A DNA stretch of 64,000 nt from an uncultured Bacteroidota bacterium. Its GTDB lineage: Bacteria; Bacteroidota; Bacteroidia; Bacteroidales; P3. The DNA lies in contig CACZUZ010000005.1 in the NCBI GenBank assembly GCA_902784465.1, positions 18,302-82,301 on the forward strand, given 5' to 3'. The notes under the pieces are model-generated. The model searched no databases and was not told the origin of the DNA. It was given only the letters and a program-made list of their open reading frames with translations. The translations under genes were made by a program, and so were the position numbers. Below are positions 52,078-62,032 of the stretch, piece after piece. Within the stretch, counting starts at the first letter, position 1; each line of letters begins with the position of its first letter.

Positions 52078-53237
52078 AAGATTTATCGTACATCATACCC
52101 CCCGTCGACAGAGAGCTGCTCAAATCGGAGCTGTCGAAAAAGAACTTCTTGCGCCACACCAACTACGGCGGCAAGGAGATATACGTCACCACCGCCCACC
52201 TCTCGCCCAACATCATGCGCGAGATTGGCCGCCTGCGCGAGCTGTCGTTCGCCACCGAGGGCGGCGGCACCGGCAAGGAGGTCGACATCGACGAGTTCGA
52301 CACCCTGCCGGAGCCTTACTGCTTCAAGCAGCTCTTCGTCTGGGACAAAGAGAACGAGGCCATCGTCGGAGGCTATCGTTTCCTCCACGGCAGCAACATG
52401 TTCCGCTCGGTGGACGGCTTCATCTACACCCCCACAGCCGAGCTGTTCCACTACACCGACGAGTTTGTCGACAACTACCTGCCCTACACCCTAGAGCTGG
52501 GACGCTCGTTCGTGCAGCCTGAATACCAGCCGAGCAACAACCTCAGAAAAGGAATGTACTCGCTCGACAACCTCTGGGACGGCCTCGCCACCATCGCCCT
52601 CGAGATACCAGAGACGCACTACTACTTTGGCAAAATAACCATGTATCCCCACATGAACCGCAAAGCCAAAGACATGATACTCTACTTCTACCAGAAGCAT
52701 TTCCCCGACAAGGACGGGCTCGTATGGCCCAACGAGCCCTTGAGGATTGAAACAGACTACAACGAGCTGCACCAGCTCTTCTCGGGACGCAACTACAAGG
52801 AGGACTACCAGATCCTCATCAGGTCGGTGCGTGCCATCGGCTCGTATGTGCCGCCCCTCGTGAACGCCTACATGAACCTCTCGTCGACGATGCGCTCTTT
52901 CGGAACAGCCTACAACCACGCCTTCGGCGAGACCGACGAGACCGGCATCCTGGTACAGGTGCGCGACATATTGCCAGAGAAGAAAGCCCGACACTTCGAG
53001 ACCTACGACGTCAAGAACCACCTGTTTGAACGCCGCAAGCTGTTCCACATCAACATCCACCGCCTCCCCTGGTGGAAGAACAACTCCGAAAACGACAACA
53101 ACGAAGACCTGCAAGCCCTTAAAGAGCACAAGATTGCACGCGAACGGTCGGCATCGGTAGACAATGACCAGATGACCCCCGCGCAACTACGACGCCAGCG
53201 ACGTCAACGACGCCGCGAACAACGCAAAAAGAAATAA
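52074..53237 (+). CDS. glsB: Glycine N-acyltransferase (GNAT/OlsB-like)
   Basis: 387 aa, probably transferring a fatty acyl chain to glycine, the first step of glycine-lipid synthesis. The start overlaps the glsA stop. The GNAT/hemolysin-like core covers about 45-200: [77 protein letters not shown]. The C-terminal 35 residues are extremely basic ([16 protein letters not shown]). Assignment rests on family and the adjacent O-acyltransferase; in other phyla the same fold makes ornithine lipids. Confidence 0.8.
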   Translation: MKDLSYIIPPVDRELLKSELSKKNFLRHTNYGGKEIYVTTAHLSPNIMREIGRLRELSFATEGGGTGKEVDIDEFDTLPEPYCFKQLFVWDKENEAIVGGYRFLHGSNMFRSVDGFIYTPTAELFHYTDEFVDNYLPYTLELGRSFVQPEYQPSNNLRKGMYSLDNLWDGLATIALEIPETHYYFGKITMYPHMNRKAKDMILYFYQKHFPDKDGLVWPNEPLRIETDYNELHQLFSGRNYKEDYQILIRSVRAIGSYVPPLVNAYMNLSSTMRSFGTAYNHAFGETDETGILVQVRDILPEKKARHFETYDVKNHLFERRKLFHINIHRLPWWKNNSENDNNEDLQALKEHKIARERSASVDNDQMTPAQLRRQRRQRRREQRKKK

Positions 53238-53238
53238 C

Positions 53239-53841
53239 ATGGAAGTAAAGTCCGCCACCTTCGTCATAAGCAACAGCGACTGGCGTAAATGCCCGTCGGA
53301 CAACCGTCCCGAGTATGCCTTCATCGGACGCTCGAATGTGGGCAAGTCGTCGCTCATCAACATGCTTACCAACAACAAGAGCCTCGCCAAGACAAGCGTC
53401 CGCCCTGGCAAGACCCAGCTCATCAACCACTTCCTCATCAACCACGAGTGGTACCTGGTAGACCTCCCCGGCTACGGCTACGCCAAAATTGCAAAGACGG
53501 CTCGCGCCGAATGGATGAAGATGATCAAAGACTATTTCGCCAACCGCGAACAGCTGGTGTCCACCTTTGTGCTTATCGACTCGCGCATCCCACCGCAGAA
53601 AATCGACCTCGACTTCATCTCCTACCTGGGTGTCAACAGCATACCGCTGTCAATAGTCTTCACCAAGGTCGACAAGCTGAAGCAGCGCGAGACCGCCTTG
53701 AATGTCAACGCATTCAAGAAAGCCCTCGCCGAAGAATGGGAAGAGCTGCCGCCTATATTCATCACCTCGTCGGTCTCGGGCACCGGCCGAAGCAAGATAC
53801 TCAACTACATTGAACAAACCAACAACTCGATAAAAGAATAA
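53239..53841 (+). CDS. engB: Ribosome biogenesis GTPase EngB (YsxC/YihA)
   Basis: 200 aa TRAFAC GTPase needed for large-subunit assembly. G1 [13 protein letters not shown]2 region [14 protein letters not shown]3 [10 protein letters not shown]4 TKVDK, G5 SSVSGTG. It begins one base after the glsB stop, so translation is probably coupled. The usual length and domain layout are complete. Confidence 0.96.
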   Translation: MEVKSATFVISNSDWRKCPSDNRPEYAFIGRSNVGKSSLINMLTNNKSLAKTSVRPGKTQLINHFLINHEWYLVDLPGYGYAKIAKTARAEWMKMIKDYFANREQLVSTFVLIDSRIPPQKIDLDFISYLGVNSIPLSIVFTKVDKLKQRETALNVNAFKKALAEEWEELPPIFITSSVSGTGRSKILNYIEQTNNSIKE

Positions 53842-53865
53842 AAAACACCACCAACGACATACATC

Positions 53866-55332
53866 ATGCATACACTCAAGACATTATTGATTTTCGCCGC
53901 AGTTTCATTACTCGCCATCAACGTCAACCTCACTCACGCCCAGAGCACCACAGCCCTACAGAAAGCTGTCGCCGACCTCGCCAAAGACCCTGCGATGAGA
54001 CATGCCTCGCTCTCGGTGTGTGTCTACGACATGCAAAGCAAAAATCAGGTGTATGCCTACAACAGCCAGTTGTCGATGATTCCGGCTTCGCTGACAAAAC
54101 TGTTCACCACGGCAGCCGGCTTCGACAAGCTCGGCAGCGACTTCCGTTTCAAGACCACGCTGTCCTACAGCGGCGTAATCGAGAAAAACGGCACCCTTAA
54201 CGGCGACATATATATTATAGGTGGCGGCGACCCTGTGCTGGGCTCGTACCGCTATGCCCAGACCATACCCGACACCCTCTTCGCGACATGGACTGAAGCC
54301 ATTGCGTCGGCCGGCATCAAGGCCGTCACGGGAAGGGTGCTCTACGACGCCTCGATTTTCGACGGGCAGCCACTCCACGACAACTGGCTGTGGGGCGACA
54401 TTGGCAACTACTATGGCAGCGGCATCTGCGGACTCAACTTCCACGAGAACATGTTCTTCATCTACTTCAACCCTGGCACACGCCTCGGCTTCCCAACCTC
54501 GGTGGCGCGCATCGAACCTGCCGGCCTTCCCCTTCGCATCATCAACAACGTCTACACCGGCACCGCAAAATCGGGCGACAACGTCATTGTCTATGGCGAC
54601 CCAAACTCCACCATACGAACCTGCACAGGCACCATGCCTATTGACGACAAGAACTTCTCGGTCCGCGCCTCACTGCCTAAACCGTCGCAGGTATGCGCCG
54701 ACCTCTTCACCGCCTACCTACGCCGCAACAAGATATCGGTCAACGGAGCAGCCACCGAGTCCATCAACCGCCCCACCAATCTGGTCAAAATACTCGACTA
54801 CACATCGCCAACATACTACATCATAGCGCAATACACCAACATCACCTCCAACAACATCTACGCCGAAGCCATTCACCGCTACATGGGCTATGTCGTCTCG
54901 GGCAAAGGCAACAGCGTATCGGGCGCAAAAGCAGTGAACGACTTCATCAAAAAGCTCAAACTAGAAAGTTCGGGCGTGCTGCTCGAAGACGGCTGCGGAC
55001 TCTCAAGCCACAACCGAGTGACCGCCGACTTCGTCTGCCGCTTCCTCACCGAGCTGAAAAGCACCGGCATATTCGGCGACTTTGCCAGGTCTCTTGCCCT
55101 CGCCGGCGAGAACGGCACCGTCAAGAACATTCTCAACGACCTGCCCGAAGACACCAAAGTGAGGGTGAAAACCGGCTCTATGACAGGGGTTCGCAACTTC
55201 GCCGGCTATGTCATCAAGCCCAACGGTGAGAAATACAGTTTCGCCATCATCGCCAACAACTTCGAATGCAGCGGCTCCCAGATGCGTCAGAAACTAGAAA
55301 AAATCATCTACAAAATAGCCGCCCTCGACTAA
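53866..55332 (+). CDS. dacB: D-alanyl-D-alanine carboxypeptidase/endopeptidase (PBP4 class)
   Basis: 488 aa periplasmic peptidase S13, trimming peptidoglycan stem peptides and cross-links. Signal peptide 1-26 (ending THAQ). The SxxK motif is S75-L-T-K78 in PASLTKLF, SxN is in NITSNNIYAEAIHRYMG, and KTG in VRVKTGSMTGVRNFAGYV. The stretch between SxxK and SxN is the long PBP4-type insert. Complete and of normal length. Confidence 0.94.
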   Translation: MHTLKTLLIFAAVSLLAINVNLTHAQSTTALQKAVADLAKDPAMRHASLSVCVYDMQSKNQVYAYNSQLSMIPASLTKLFTTAAGFDKLGSDFRFKTTLSYSGVIEKNGTLNGDIYIIGGGDPVLGSYRYAQTIPDTLFATWTEAIASAGIKAVTGRVLYDASIFDGQPLHDNWLWGDIGNYYGSGICGLNFHENMFFIYFNPGTRLGFPTSVARIEPAGLPLRIINNVYTGTAKSGDNVIVYGDPNSTIRTCTGTMPIDDKNFSVRASLPKPSQVCADLFTAYLRRNKISVNGAATESINRPTNLVKILDYTSPTYYIIAQYTNITSNNIYAEAIHRYMGYVVSGKGNSVSGAKAVNDFIKKLKLESSGVLLEDGCGLSSHNRVTADFVCRFLTELKSTGIFGDFARSLALAGENGTVKNILNDLPEDTKVRVKTGSMTGVRNFAGYVIKPNGEKYSFAIIANNFECSGSQMRQKLEKIIYKIAALD

Positions 55333-55413
55333 CGATACAACCAGAAAACGCACAAGGGCTGTATCGAAACGATGAAAAAATAAGATTTTTTTTCGTGATT
55401 ATAAAAAAGTTTG

Positions 55414-55422
55414 TATCTTTGC
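55414..55422 (+). promoter_or_regulatory. -7 element of the YceD/rpmF operon promoter
   Basis: TATCTTTGC at 55414-55422, with TTTC about 19 bases upstream instead of TTTG. It places the start codon at 55444. Confidence 0.65.
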
Positions 55423-55443
55423 AAACTCATTAGGAGTGTGCAA

Positions 55444-56013
55444 ATGGAACGCAACGTCGATACCGAAATCCAATTCAGCGGTTTAAAATCAGGTATTTAC
55501 CATTATGATTACACGCTGGGCGACAGTTTTTTTTCAGACTTCAAAAATGAAAAAATTCTGGGTGGAGAAGTGTTTTTTGACGTGAAATTGGAGAAAAAAG
55601 AGAGATTGATGCTGTTCTTTTTTGCATTCTCTGGCAAAGTGCGAACAGAATGCGACAGATGCCTGGAGGAGATTGACTGGCCTGTGGAGGGGAATGAGAC
55701 GATATGTGTGAAACTGAGCGACACCGAGACGAGCGACGATGAGAATGTGGTCATCCTGCCCGAAAGTGCCTTCAAGGTAGACCTCGCACAGTGGATGTAC
55801 GAACTGGTGGCAGTGTCGATGCCGATACGGTGCATCCACCCCGACGATGCCGACGGCAACTCCACCTGCAACCCCGAGATGCTGAAGTACATCAGCGAGG
55901 GAACGGAGAACGGAGAATGGGAAACGGAGAACGGAGAATGGGAAACGGAGAACGGAGACGAAAATGAGGAGATTGATCCGCGATGGGAAGCACTTTTAAA
56001 ACTGAAAAAATAA
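55444..56013 (+). CDS. YceD/DUF177 family protein
   Basis: 189 aa. Start at 55444, since the frame upstream contains the promoter. DUF177 core: GKVRTECDRCLEEIDWPVEG (the conserved CxRCL segment), AFKVDLAQWMYELVAVSMPIRCIH, and the closing DPRWEALLKL. In bacteria YceD precedes rpmF and acts in 23S rRNA processing; here too rpmF follows by 23 bases. Residues about 154-175 (TENGEWETENGEWETENGDE, from a heptamer array) are an insert between the two conserved ends. Confidence 0.92.
   Translation: MERNVDTEIQFSGLKSGIYHYDYTLGDSFFSDFKNEKILGGEVFFDVKLEKKERLMLFFFAFSGKVRTECDRCLEEIDWPVEGNETICVKLSDTETSDDENVVILPESAFKVDLAQWMYELVAVSMPIRCIHPDDADGNSTCNPEMLKYISEGTENGEWETENGEWETENGDENEEIDPRWEALLKLKK
55903..55958. 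repeat. Heptamer array inside the YceD gene
   Basis: Eight 7-base words: acggaga, acggaga, atgggaa repeated as a 21-base block, encoding TENGEWE repeats. The same acggaga/ttctccg word family as in ileS. Confidence 0.95.
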
Positions 56014-56036
56014 AAACAAAATAAAAATTAATAATT

Positions 56037-56222
56037 ATGCCACATCCAAAACACAGGTTCTCGCAGACGAGAACAAGAAAGAGAAGAACGCACGACAGCC
56101 TTGAGGCTCCTCAGCTGACCACGTGCAGCAACTGTGGTGCTCAGATCCTGATGCATCACGTATGTCCCGAATGCGGTTACTACCGCGGCAAACTCGCCAT
56201 CGAGAAAAACGTCGAGGCCTAA
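56037..56222 (+). CDS. rpmF: Ribosomal protein bL32
   Basis: 61 aa. HPKHRFSQTRTRKRRTHDSLEAPQLTTC, then a zinc motif CSNCGAQ ... HHVCPECGYYRGK with two CxxC pairs. Cotranscribed with the YceD gene and followed by a terminator. Confidence 0.97.
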   Translation: MPHPKHRFSQTRTRKRRTHDSLEAPQLTTCSNCGAQILMHHVCPECGYYRGKLAIEKNVEA

Positions 56223-56242
56223 TCGAGAGACATCAGTTGCAA

Positions 56243-56283
56243 TAAAAAAGGAGGAAAACGGAATAGTTTTCCTCCTTTTTTAT
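56243..56283 (+). terminator. Intrinsic terminator after rpmF
   Basis: AAAAGGAGGAAAAC-GGAAT-AGTTTTCCTCCTTTT with a following T run; 14 or more paired bases. It is nearly symmetric and could act on both strands. Confidence 0.93.
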
Positions 56284-56510
56284 TGCACAATGTGGTTTCT
56301 TTGCGGAGAATGCAGGCACGATTTCTCGCCGGAGGCGACCCACAAAAAAAAATCAGTCTTGAATGAAACTACAGCGATTTTTTTCAACCTGTAAAGATAT
56401 ATGTTTTGCAGGAGATTACCCCCCAAAAAAGCATGACAAAATCTTCACCAGAACGAACAATAATTGAAGACGGGCAACGTTAAATATCACTAAATAAAAA
56501 CATCAGACGC

Positions 56511-59500
56511 ATGGCACGAGAAAAATTTGGGAACACATGGTGGGGCAATGAATGGCTCAAAGCACTGACACACATCGACTACGAGAACCGCATACCCCGC
56601 GGTGCCGCATACGCCCGCAAAGGCGCCGTCCTGGAGATAAAAGTCGAGAAAGGCATGATCAACGCCAAGGTGCAGGGCAGCCGGAGGACGCCCTACAAGG
56701 TGACCATCGAGATTCCCCAATTCGGCAAAGATGACATCGACCGGCTGATGGACTTCCTCTCCAACGAGCCCATGCTCGTATCAAAACTGATGAACCGCGA
56801 GCTGGACCCCCGGCTGATGCAGATTGCAGAAACGCTGGGCATACCACTCTTCCCCACACGCTGGAACGACCTCAAGATGAACTGTTCCTGTCCCGACTGG
56901 GCAGTGCCATGCAAGCACCTCGCCGCCGTGGTGTACATGATGAGCCGCGAGATAGACAACGACCCTTTCACCGTCTTCACCATGCATGGCGTCGACCTGA
57001 TGAAGGAGCTGAAAAAGCGGGGCATGGCCTCAAACCACAGCGAATGCACCGTAACCGTTCCGCCAATAAGCGACTTGTACAAGCCGTCGACCGACACACC
57101 CTCGCCCTACAAAGGCAACGAGGAATTCCGCCGCATCGACTTCACCGGGATGACCAACATCGGGATGTCGCTGGTGCAGTTGCTCCCCGAAAACCCATCC
57201 TTCGCTCCGCAGGGGGACTTCCGACAGACATACGCCGCCGAGATAGCGCGGCTGATGAAGAGGGCCAAACGGCTGATAGAGGGCAAAGAGACGCTATCTG
57301 CCGCCACCGGCATCAACATACTGCCACCACCGTTGGAATACGAGCAAATGCAGCTGACCATCAACAGCAGCCTCAATATTAACAACGATGTGGACGAAGT
57401 GCTGTCGGCTTTCAACATCGACGACGAGCTGGCAGACATGCACCCCACAACAAAAGCCCTGAACCAGAGCATCCACGGCGCGCTGCATATCATAGCACAC
57501 GGCTCGGCCATTCCACAGGTGGTACGGCTCGGCAACGGTTATTACGCCACGATATGGCATCCCGCCACCGTCGACAAAGCCACGCGCCAGGTGGTAGAGA
57601 CCCTGGCCGAAATCACGCCTCCCGACCTGATGGTATGGAAAAAGAGTAACGACAACGAGCCTCAGCATCCAGGCAACCCCTCGGAACTGCTGCTGGATTG
57701 GCTGCTCGGATTCCTCATCATGAAGCTCTCGACAGACAACCAGCAGCAGAGCGACCTCTTCCATTTCCTTTTCCACCAGCAGGACAACCAATTCAACGGC
57801 GTGGGAGAAAAGTCCATCCCAGGCAGCATCATGTCGTGGTTCGACCGTCTCAACATAGGGCAGCACCGGTACAGCCCGACCGTGATAGTGAGCATCGACG
57901 GCGACCTGTTCTCCACGGACATGGCCGTAAATATCGACGGAACGCCAGTGATGTTCCGCGACATACTGGGGGTGAAAGAATATGCCGACATACGCATGGA
58001 GGTGCTGAAAGAGGCCTCTCTCCTCTCGCCTTACATCGATGGATTCGAGCAATATATCAAAGCGCAGGCGAGAAAACCCATCACGCTAAACAGCACCAAG
58101 TTGGCAACCTTTCTCATGCAGATGGTGCCATCCATGCGCCTGCTCGGAATCAAAATCGTGCTGCCCAAAGAGCTACAGGCGTTGGTGCGTCCCCGCATCA
58201 GCATGACCCTCAAGAAGAAACAGAGCCCGGACGGAATAAGCTATTTGAATTTGAGCGAGATGCTCGACTTCGACTGGAAAGTTGCCCTTGGCGACCAGCA
58301 GGTGAGCGTGGCAGAGTTCCGGAAGCTGACAGAGAAAGCCGGGGGGCTCATCCGCTTCAAAGGGCAATACATATATGTGGATGCCGCCGACCTGTCGAAA
58401 ATCGACGACGTGCTGTCGGGTCGCCACCCGGTGACACCCTACGAGATGCTGCAGACAGCGCTGAGCGAGGAGTACGACGGGGCCACAGTTACCCTGAGCG
58501 ACGAGGTACGCAAGCTCATCGCCAAACTGGGCAAACAACGCAAACTCGCCGTCCCCGCCGGCGTGAATGCCATCCTCCGCCCCTACCAGCAGCGAGGCTA
58601 CGAATGGATGTACCGCAACGCACAGCTGGGGTTCGGCAGCATCCTCGCCGACGACATGGGCCTCGGGAAGACACTGCAGGTCATCACATTGCTGCAACGC
58701 TTCAAGGACGAGGCGGCAAAGGCTGCCTCGGAGACCCTCCAGCCCCGTTTCCTCGTCGTCGTCCCCACCACCCTCATCAGCAACTGGCAGTCCGAACTTG
58801 GACGTTTCGCCCCGAAACTCTCTTGTTTCGTATACCACGGTGGCGGACGCGACATCAAGCGGTTCGACGCCGACCTGATGCTGACCACCTACGGCGTGGC
58901 CCGCAGCGACACAGCGCAGCTGAAGAAAGTGAAGTGGCACACCATCGTCATCGACGAGGCACAAAACATCAAGAACACATCCACGGCGCAGAGCAAAGCC
59001 ATCCGCTCCTTGCCGGCCACCAACCACATAGCCATGAGCGGAACGCCCATAGAGAACCGCATGTCGGAGTTCTGGTCTATCATGGACTTTGCCAACCACG
59101 GCCTGCTGGGCAGCACCAAACAATTCAAGGATGAATATGCCACGCCCATACAGAAATGGGGCAACGCCACCGTGGCGGAACGCTTCCGCAAGGTCACGGC
59201 GCCGTTCCTGCTTCGCCGCCTCAAGACCGACCGCAGCATCATCTCCGACCTGCCCGACAAGATAGAGGAGAACACCTACACCACCCTCACCGACCGCCAA
59301 GCGGCCCTCTATCACGAGACCGTAGAGGAGGCCATGATGGTTATCAACGAAGCAGACACCTCGACGCAACAGGGCATCTTCAAACGCCAGGGACTTGTAC
59401 TTCAGATGATCCTGGCCCTGAAACAGATATGCAACCACCCGTCGCTGTTCCTCAAAAACGGGGAACAGGCACCCGAACTGTCGGGGAAGACAGAGACCCT

Positions 59501-59999
59501 GCTCACCCTGCTCGAAAGCATCACCGCGAGCCGACAGAAGGTGCTGGTGTTCACCCAGTTCAAGGAGATGGGCGACCTCCTGGCACAGTGCATAGAGCAA
59601 CGCCTTGGCGAGAAAGTGCTTTTCCTGCACGGCGGATGCAGCATCAAGCAGCGCAAACAGATGGTCGACGACTTCCAGACGCGTCCCGAATGCCGCATAT
59701 TCATACTCTCCATCAAGGCTGCCGGCACCGGGCTGAACCTCACAGCGGCAAGCCATGTGGTGCATTACGACCTATGGTGGAACCCTGCCGTAGAGGCTCA
59801 AGCCACCGACCGCGCCTACCGCATAGGGCAACACCAGAACGTCATCGTACACCGCTTCATCACCAAGGAGACCTTCGAGGAACAAATTGACCGCATGATA
59901 CAGGAGAAACGCCACTTGGCAGACATGACCGTGGCAACAGGCGAGAGCTGGATAGGCAACCTTTCAAACGAGGAACTCAACGACATCTTCATGCGCTGA
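56511..59999 (+). CDS. SNF2-family helicase with N-terminal SWIM zinc finger
   Basis: 1162 aa. Residues about 1-150 carry a SWIM finger (CSCPDWAVPCKH, ligands C125, C127, C134, H136), used for nucleic-acid or protein binding. A long middle region (about 150-650) of unknown fold precedes the SNF2 ATPase: I DDMGLGKTL (about 713), Ia VVPTTLISNW, II DEAQ (about 814), III MSGTPIENRMSEFWS, IV KVLVFTQFKEMGDLL, V KAAGTGLNLTAASHVVHYDLWWNP, VI QATDRAYRIGQ. Family members act on DNA-protein complexes; the exact role in bacteria (RapA-like recycling, repair) is unsettled. It stands alone downstream of rpmF. Confidence 0.93.
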   Translation: MAREKFGNTWWGNEWLKALTHIDYENRIPRGAAYARKGAVLEIKVEKGMINAKVQGSRRTPYKVTIEIPQFGKDDIDRLMDFLSNEPMLVSKLMNRELDPRLMQIAETLGIPLFPTRWNDLKMNCSCPDWAVPCKHLAAVVYMMSREIDNDPFTVFTMHGVDLMKELKKRGMASNHSECTVTVPPISDLYKPSTDTPSPYKGNEEFRRIDFTGMTNIGMSLVQLLPENPSFAPQGDFRQTYAAEIARLMKRAKRLIEGKETLSAATGINILPPPLEYEQMQLTINSSLNINNDVDEVLSAFNIDDELADMHPTTKALNQSIHGALHIIAHGSAIPQVVRLGNGYYATIWHPATVDKATRQVVETLAEITPPDLMVWKKSNDNEPQHPGNPSELLLDWLLGFLIMKLSTDNQQQSDLFHFLFHQQDNQFNGVGEKSIPGSIMSWFDRLNIGQHRYSPTVIVSIDGDLFSTDMAVNIDGTPVMFRDILGVKEYADIRMEVLKEASLLSPYIDGFEQYIKAQARKPITLNSTKLATFLMQMVPSMRLLGIKIVLPKELQALVRPRISMTLKKKQSPDGISYLNLSEMLDFDWKVALGDQQVSVAEFRKLTEKAGGLIRFKGQYIYVDAADLSKIDDVLSGRHPVTPYEMLQTALSEEYDGATVTLSDEVRKLIAKLGKQRKLAVPAGVNAILRPYQQRGYEWMYRNAQLGFGSILADDMGLGKTLQVITLLQRFKDEAAKAASETLQPRFLVVVPTTLISNWQSELGRFAPKLSCFVYHGGGRDIKRFDADLMLTTYGVARSDTAQLKKVKWHTIVIDEAQNIKNTSTAQSKAIRSLPATNHIAMSGTPIENRMSEFWSIMDFANHGLLGSTKQFKDEYATPIQKWGNATVAERFRKVTAPFLLRRLKTDRSIISDLPDKIEENTYTTLTDRQAALYHETVEEAMMVINEADTSTQQGIFKRQGLVLQMILALKQICNHPSLFLKNGEQAPELSGKTETLLTLLESITASRQKVLVFTQFKEMGDLLAQCIEQRLGEKVLFLHGGCSIKQRKQMVDDFQTRPECRIFILSIKAAGTGLNLTAASHVVHYDLWWNPAVEAQATDRAYRIGQHQNVIVHRFITKETFEEQIDRMIQEKRHLADMTVATGESWIGNLSNEELNDIFMR

Positions 60000-60122
60000 C
60001 CAGCTTCTGGCATGACACCCTCGCGGCATTCCCGACGGCATCGCGGAGAGTATTTTTTTTGCATTTTCTGTCGATAAAAAGATTTTGGAAGCACAAAAAA
60101 CAGACAAAGCCGAAAAAAAATG

Positions 60123-60131
60123 TATTTTTGC
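60123..60131 (+). promoter_or_regulatory. -7 element upstream of the YitT gene
   Basis: TATTTTTGC, near-consensus; about 50 bases before the start at 60184. No good -33 box. Confidence 0.5.
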
Positions 60132-60183
60132 ATTTTCCCACAAACAACAAAAAATAGCTCAACGCACTAAAAACAAACAAATT

Positions 60184-61122
60184 ATGAGTAAAATCCTCAA
60201 TATCATCGCAACCAAAAAGTTCTGGATTGAATTGGTCATCATGACCCTTGGCATGGCAGTGACAGCCGCCGCTGTCTACTATTTTCTCGTACCCAGCAAG
60301 CTGATTATCGGCACCATTTCCGGTCTCTCCATCGTGCTGAGCAACATCTTCACCGGTGGCCAGGGACTCGGCATCTGGATTATGGGCATCAACATAGTGC
60401 TCCTCATCCTCGCATTCCTGCTTATCGGTCAGGAGTTTGGATTCAAGACAGTCTACACCGCCCTCATTCTCGGTCCCTTGACCGACTTCTGGGCCAAGGT
60501 GTTCCCCTGGGAGAACATCGCCAACCCCAACCCCGTGACTGGCACTCCCTCCGTCATGGGTGACCCCTGGCTCGACCTCTGCTGCTTCGTGCTGCTGCTC
60601 AGCGCCGCCCAGGCACTGATGTTCAGCATCAACGCCTCCACCGGTGGTCTCGACATCCTCGCCAAGATTGTCAACAAGTTCCTCCATTTCGACATCGGAG
60701 CCAGCGTCAGCGTGGCCGGAGCAGTCATCTGCTGCACCGCCTTCGCCATCAACCCCTTCCGCATGGTCATCATCGGCCTCATCGGCACCTGGATCAACGG
60801 ACTTGTCGTCGACTATTTCACCGCCACGCTCAACAACAAGAAACGCGTCTGCATAGTGTCGAAAGACTACGACCGTCTACGCCAGTTCATCATCAACGAC
60901 CTGCAGCGCGGCTGCACCATGTATGAGGTCATCGGCGGCTACAGTGGCGAGAAGAGCATCGAGCTCGAAGCTCTCCTCAACAAGGACGAGTTCTCGAAGC
61001 TGATGAATTTCATCAACAAGAACGAGATCAGCGCCTTCACCACCGCCGGCAACGTCAGCGAAGTCTACGGCTTCTGGAACAAGCACAAAAAGAAATCGCG
61101 CCAGCACGCAGAAAAGAGATAG
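60184..61122 (+). CDS. YitT family membrane protein (DUF161/DUF2179)
   Basis: 312 aa. Start at 60184 because it opens directly before the first membrane helix and follows the promoter; the frame is open upstream without purpose. Five or six helices in the first 200 residues (WIELVIMTLGMAVTAAAVYYFLVPSKLI, GLSIVLSNIF, STGGLDILAKIVNKF), then a cytoplasmic DUF2179 domain (VCIVSKDYDRLRQFIINDLQRGCTMYEVIGGYSGEKSIELEALLNKDEFSKL). Transport or membrane role unknown; the C-terminal domain may sense a small ligand. Confidence 0.9.
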   Translation: MSKILNIIATKKFWIELVIMTLGMAVTAAAVYYFLVPSKLIIGTISGLSIVLSNIFTGGQGLGIWIMGINIVLLILAFLLIGQEFGFKTVYTALILGPLTDFWAKVFPWENIANPNPVTGTPSVMGDPWLDLCCFVLLLSAAQALMFSINASTGGLDILAKIVNKFLHFDIGASVSVAGAVICCTAFAINPFRMVIIGLIGTWINGLVVDYFTATLNNKKRVCIVSKDYDRLRQFIINDLQRGCTMYEVIGGYSGEKSIELEALLNKDEFSKLMNFINKNEISAFTTAGNVSEVYGFWNKHKKKSRQHAEKR

Positions 61123-61139
61123 AGCACCTATCACAAATA

Positions 61140-61760
61140 CTACCTCTTCTGATAGTTGTTCACGGCAGCGGATAACGTCTTTTTCATCTCCTCCCAACTG
61201 GTGGGGATAAGCATTTTGGGCATTGCCTGCGGTTCGGCATCGTCAAAATAGTTGAGGCTGAGGAGAGCGCGAAAAATGGAATAGTTAGGGTATTTCTGCG
61301 AGTAGAACGCCAACAGATCATCCAGGCTGTAGTGTTGAAGCAACAGGTAGATGTCTATGAAGTCCTTCTTGGTGCCACGTCCTTCAATGGCATTGATTTT
61401 TAACGCAGCAATATCCTTGGGCGATGCAAGGGTGATACCCTCCCAACATACTGGACTGTCAATCCAGGGATATAAACCGTAGTCGACGAAATCGAGCATT
61501 ATGCCGTTTACGACTAGCTGAAGAATGTTCTTAGAGCGGTTGCGTAGTCGGTAGGGACCCATCTTTTCGACCATCTCCAACAACTCTTCCTGATTGGTGG
61601 CAGGTGCACCAAAAAAGTCAAGGTCGACCGACTGGCGATGTCCGTATTGCAGAGCTAAAGCTGTGCCTCCTACAAGACGCATACCCTGCATCTCCGGCTG
61701 TGCGGAAAGGCACTTTAGGAATTCCAGAGTGTCGGGAAGAATTGTCTGAAGGTGTAGCAT
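61140..61760 (-). CDS. AbiEii/AbiGii-family nucleotidyltransferase toxin
   Basis: 206 aa. RLVGGTALALQYGHRQSVDLDFF has the GGT-L and DxDFF of the nucleotidyltransferase fold; further IMLDFVDYGLYPW, LASPKDIAALKINAIEGRGTKKDFIDIYLLL, as in AbiEii toxins, which are thought to modify tRNA or other RNAs. It overlaps the end of the partner gene by 46 bases, typical of toxin-antitoxin pairs. The DFVDYG element supplies the third acidic residue. Confidence 0.9.
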   Translation of the reverse strand: MLHLQTILPDTLEFLKCLSAQPEMQGMRLVGGTALALQYGHRQSVDLDFFGAPATNQEELLEMVEKMGPYRLRNRSKNILQLVVNGIMLDFVDYGLYPWIDSPVCWEGITLASPKDIAALKINAIEGRGTKKDFIDIYLLLQHYSLDDLLAFYSQKYPNYSIFRALLSLNYFDDAEPQAMPKMLIPTSWEEMKKTLSAAVNNYQKR

Positions 61761-62032
61761 CGGTAGTCCTCCTTACGGGTATTGGTGACGAGGCAGACGA
61801 AGGCCAGTGCCTCTGGGCGAAGGGTTCGCAGGGTCTTGCAATCGTGGGCGATACGGTCGAGGCCATAGTAGTCGCGCACTGTACGCCAGTCGTCGAGTTC
61901 GCCATACTCAAGCACACGCTGTATAAGCTGTGCCGAGTTGCGCTCGGCATCGAACTGCTTTCGGTCGATATCCCAAAAGAGATAGGGCGAAAGTCTGTCA
62001 GACAGTTGTTTGGCGTGTGCTGTGCTTTTCAT
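61715..62032 (-). CDS. Partner (putative antitoxin) of the AbiEii toxin, DUF6922-like
   Basis: 105 aa, start at 62032 behind a TATCTTTGC element. LSDRLSPYLFWDIDRKQFDAERNSAQLIQRVLEYGELDDWRTVRDYYGLDRI is the pattern of the short proteins that precede AbiEii-like genes in Bacteroidota (named DUF6922 in databases as far as I recall). It replaces the longer AbiEi antitoxin. Its mechanism is unknown. Confidence 0.75.
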   Translation of the reverse strand: MKSTAHAKQLSDRLSPYLFWDIDRKQFDAERNSAQLIQRVLEYGELDDWRTVRDYYGLDRIAHDCKTLRTLRPEALAFVCLVTNTRKEDYRCYTFRQFFPTLWNS

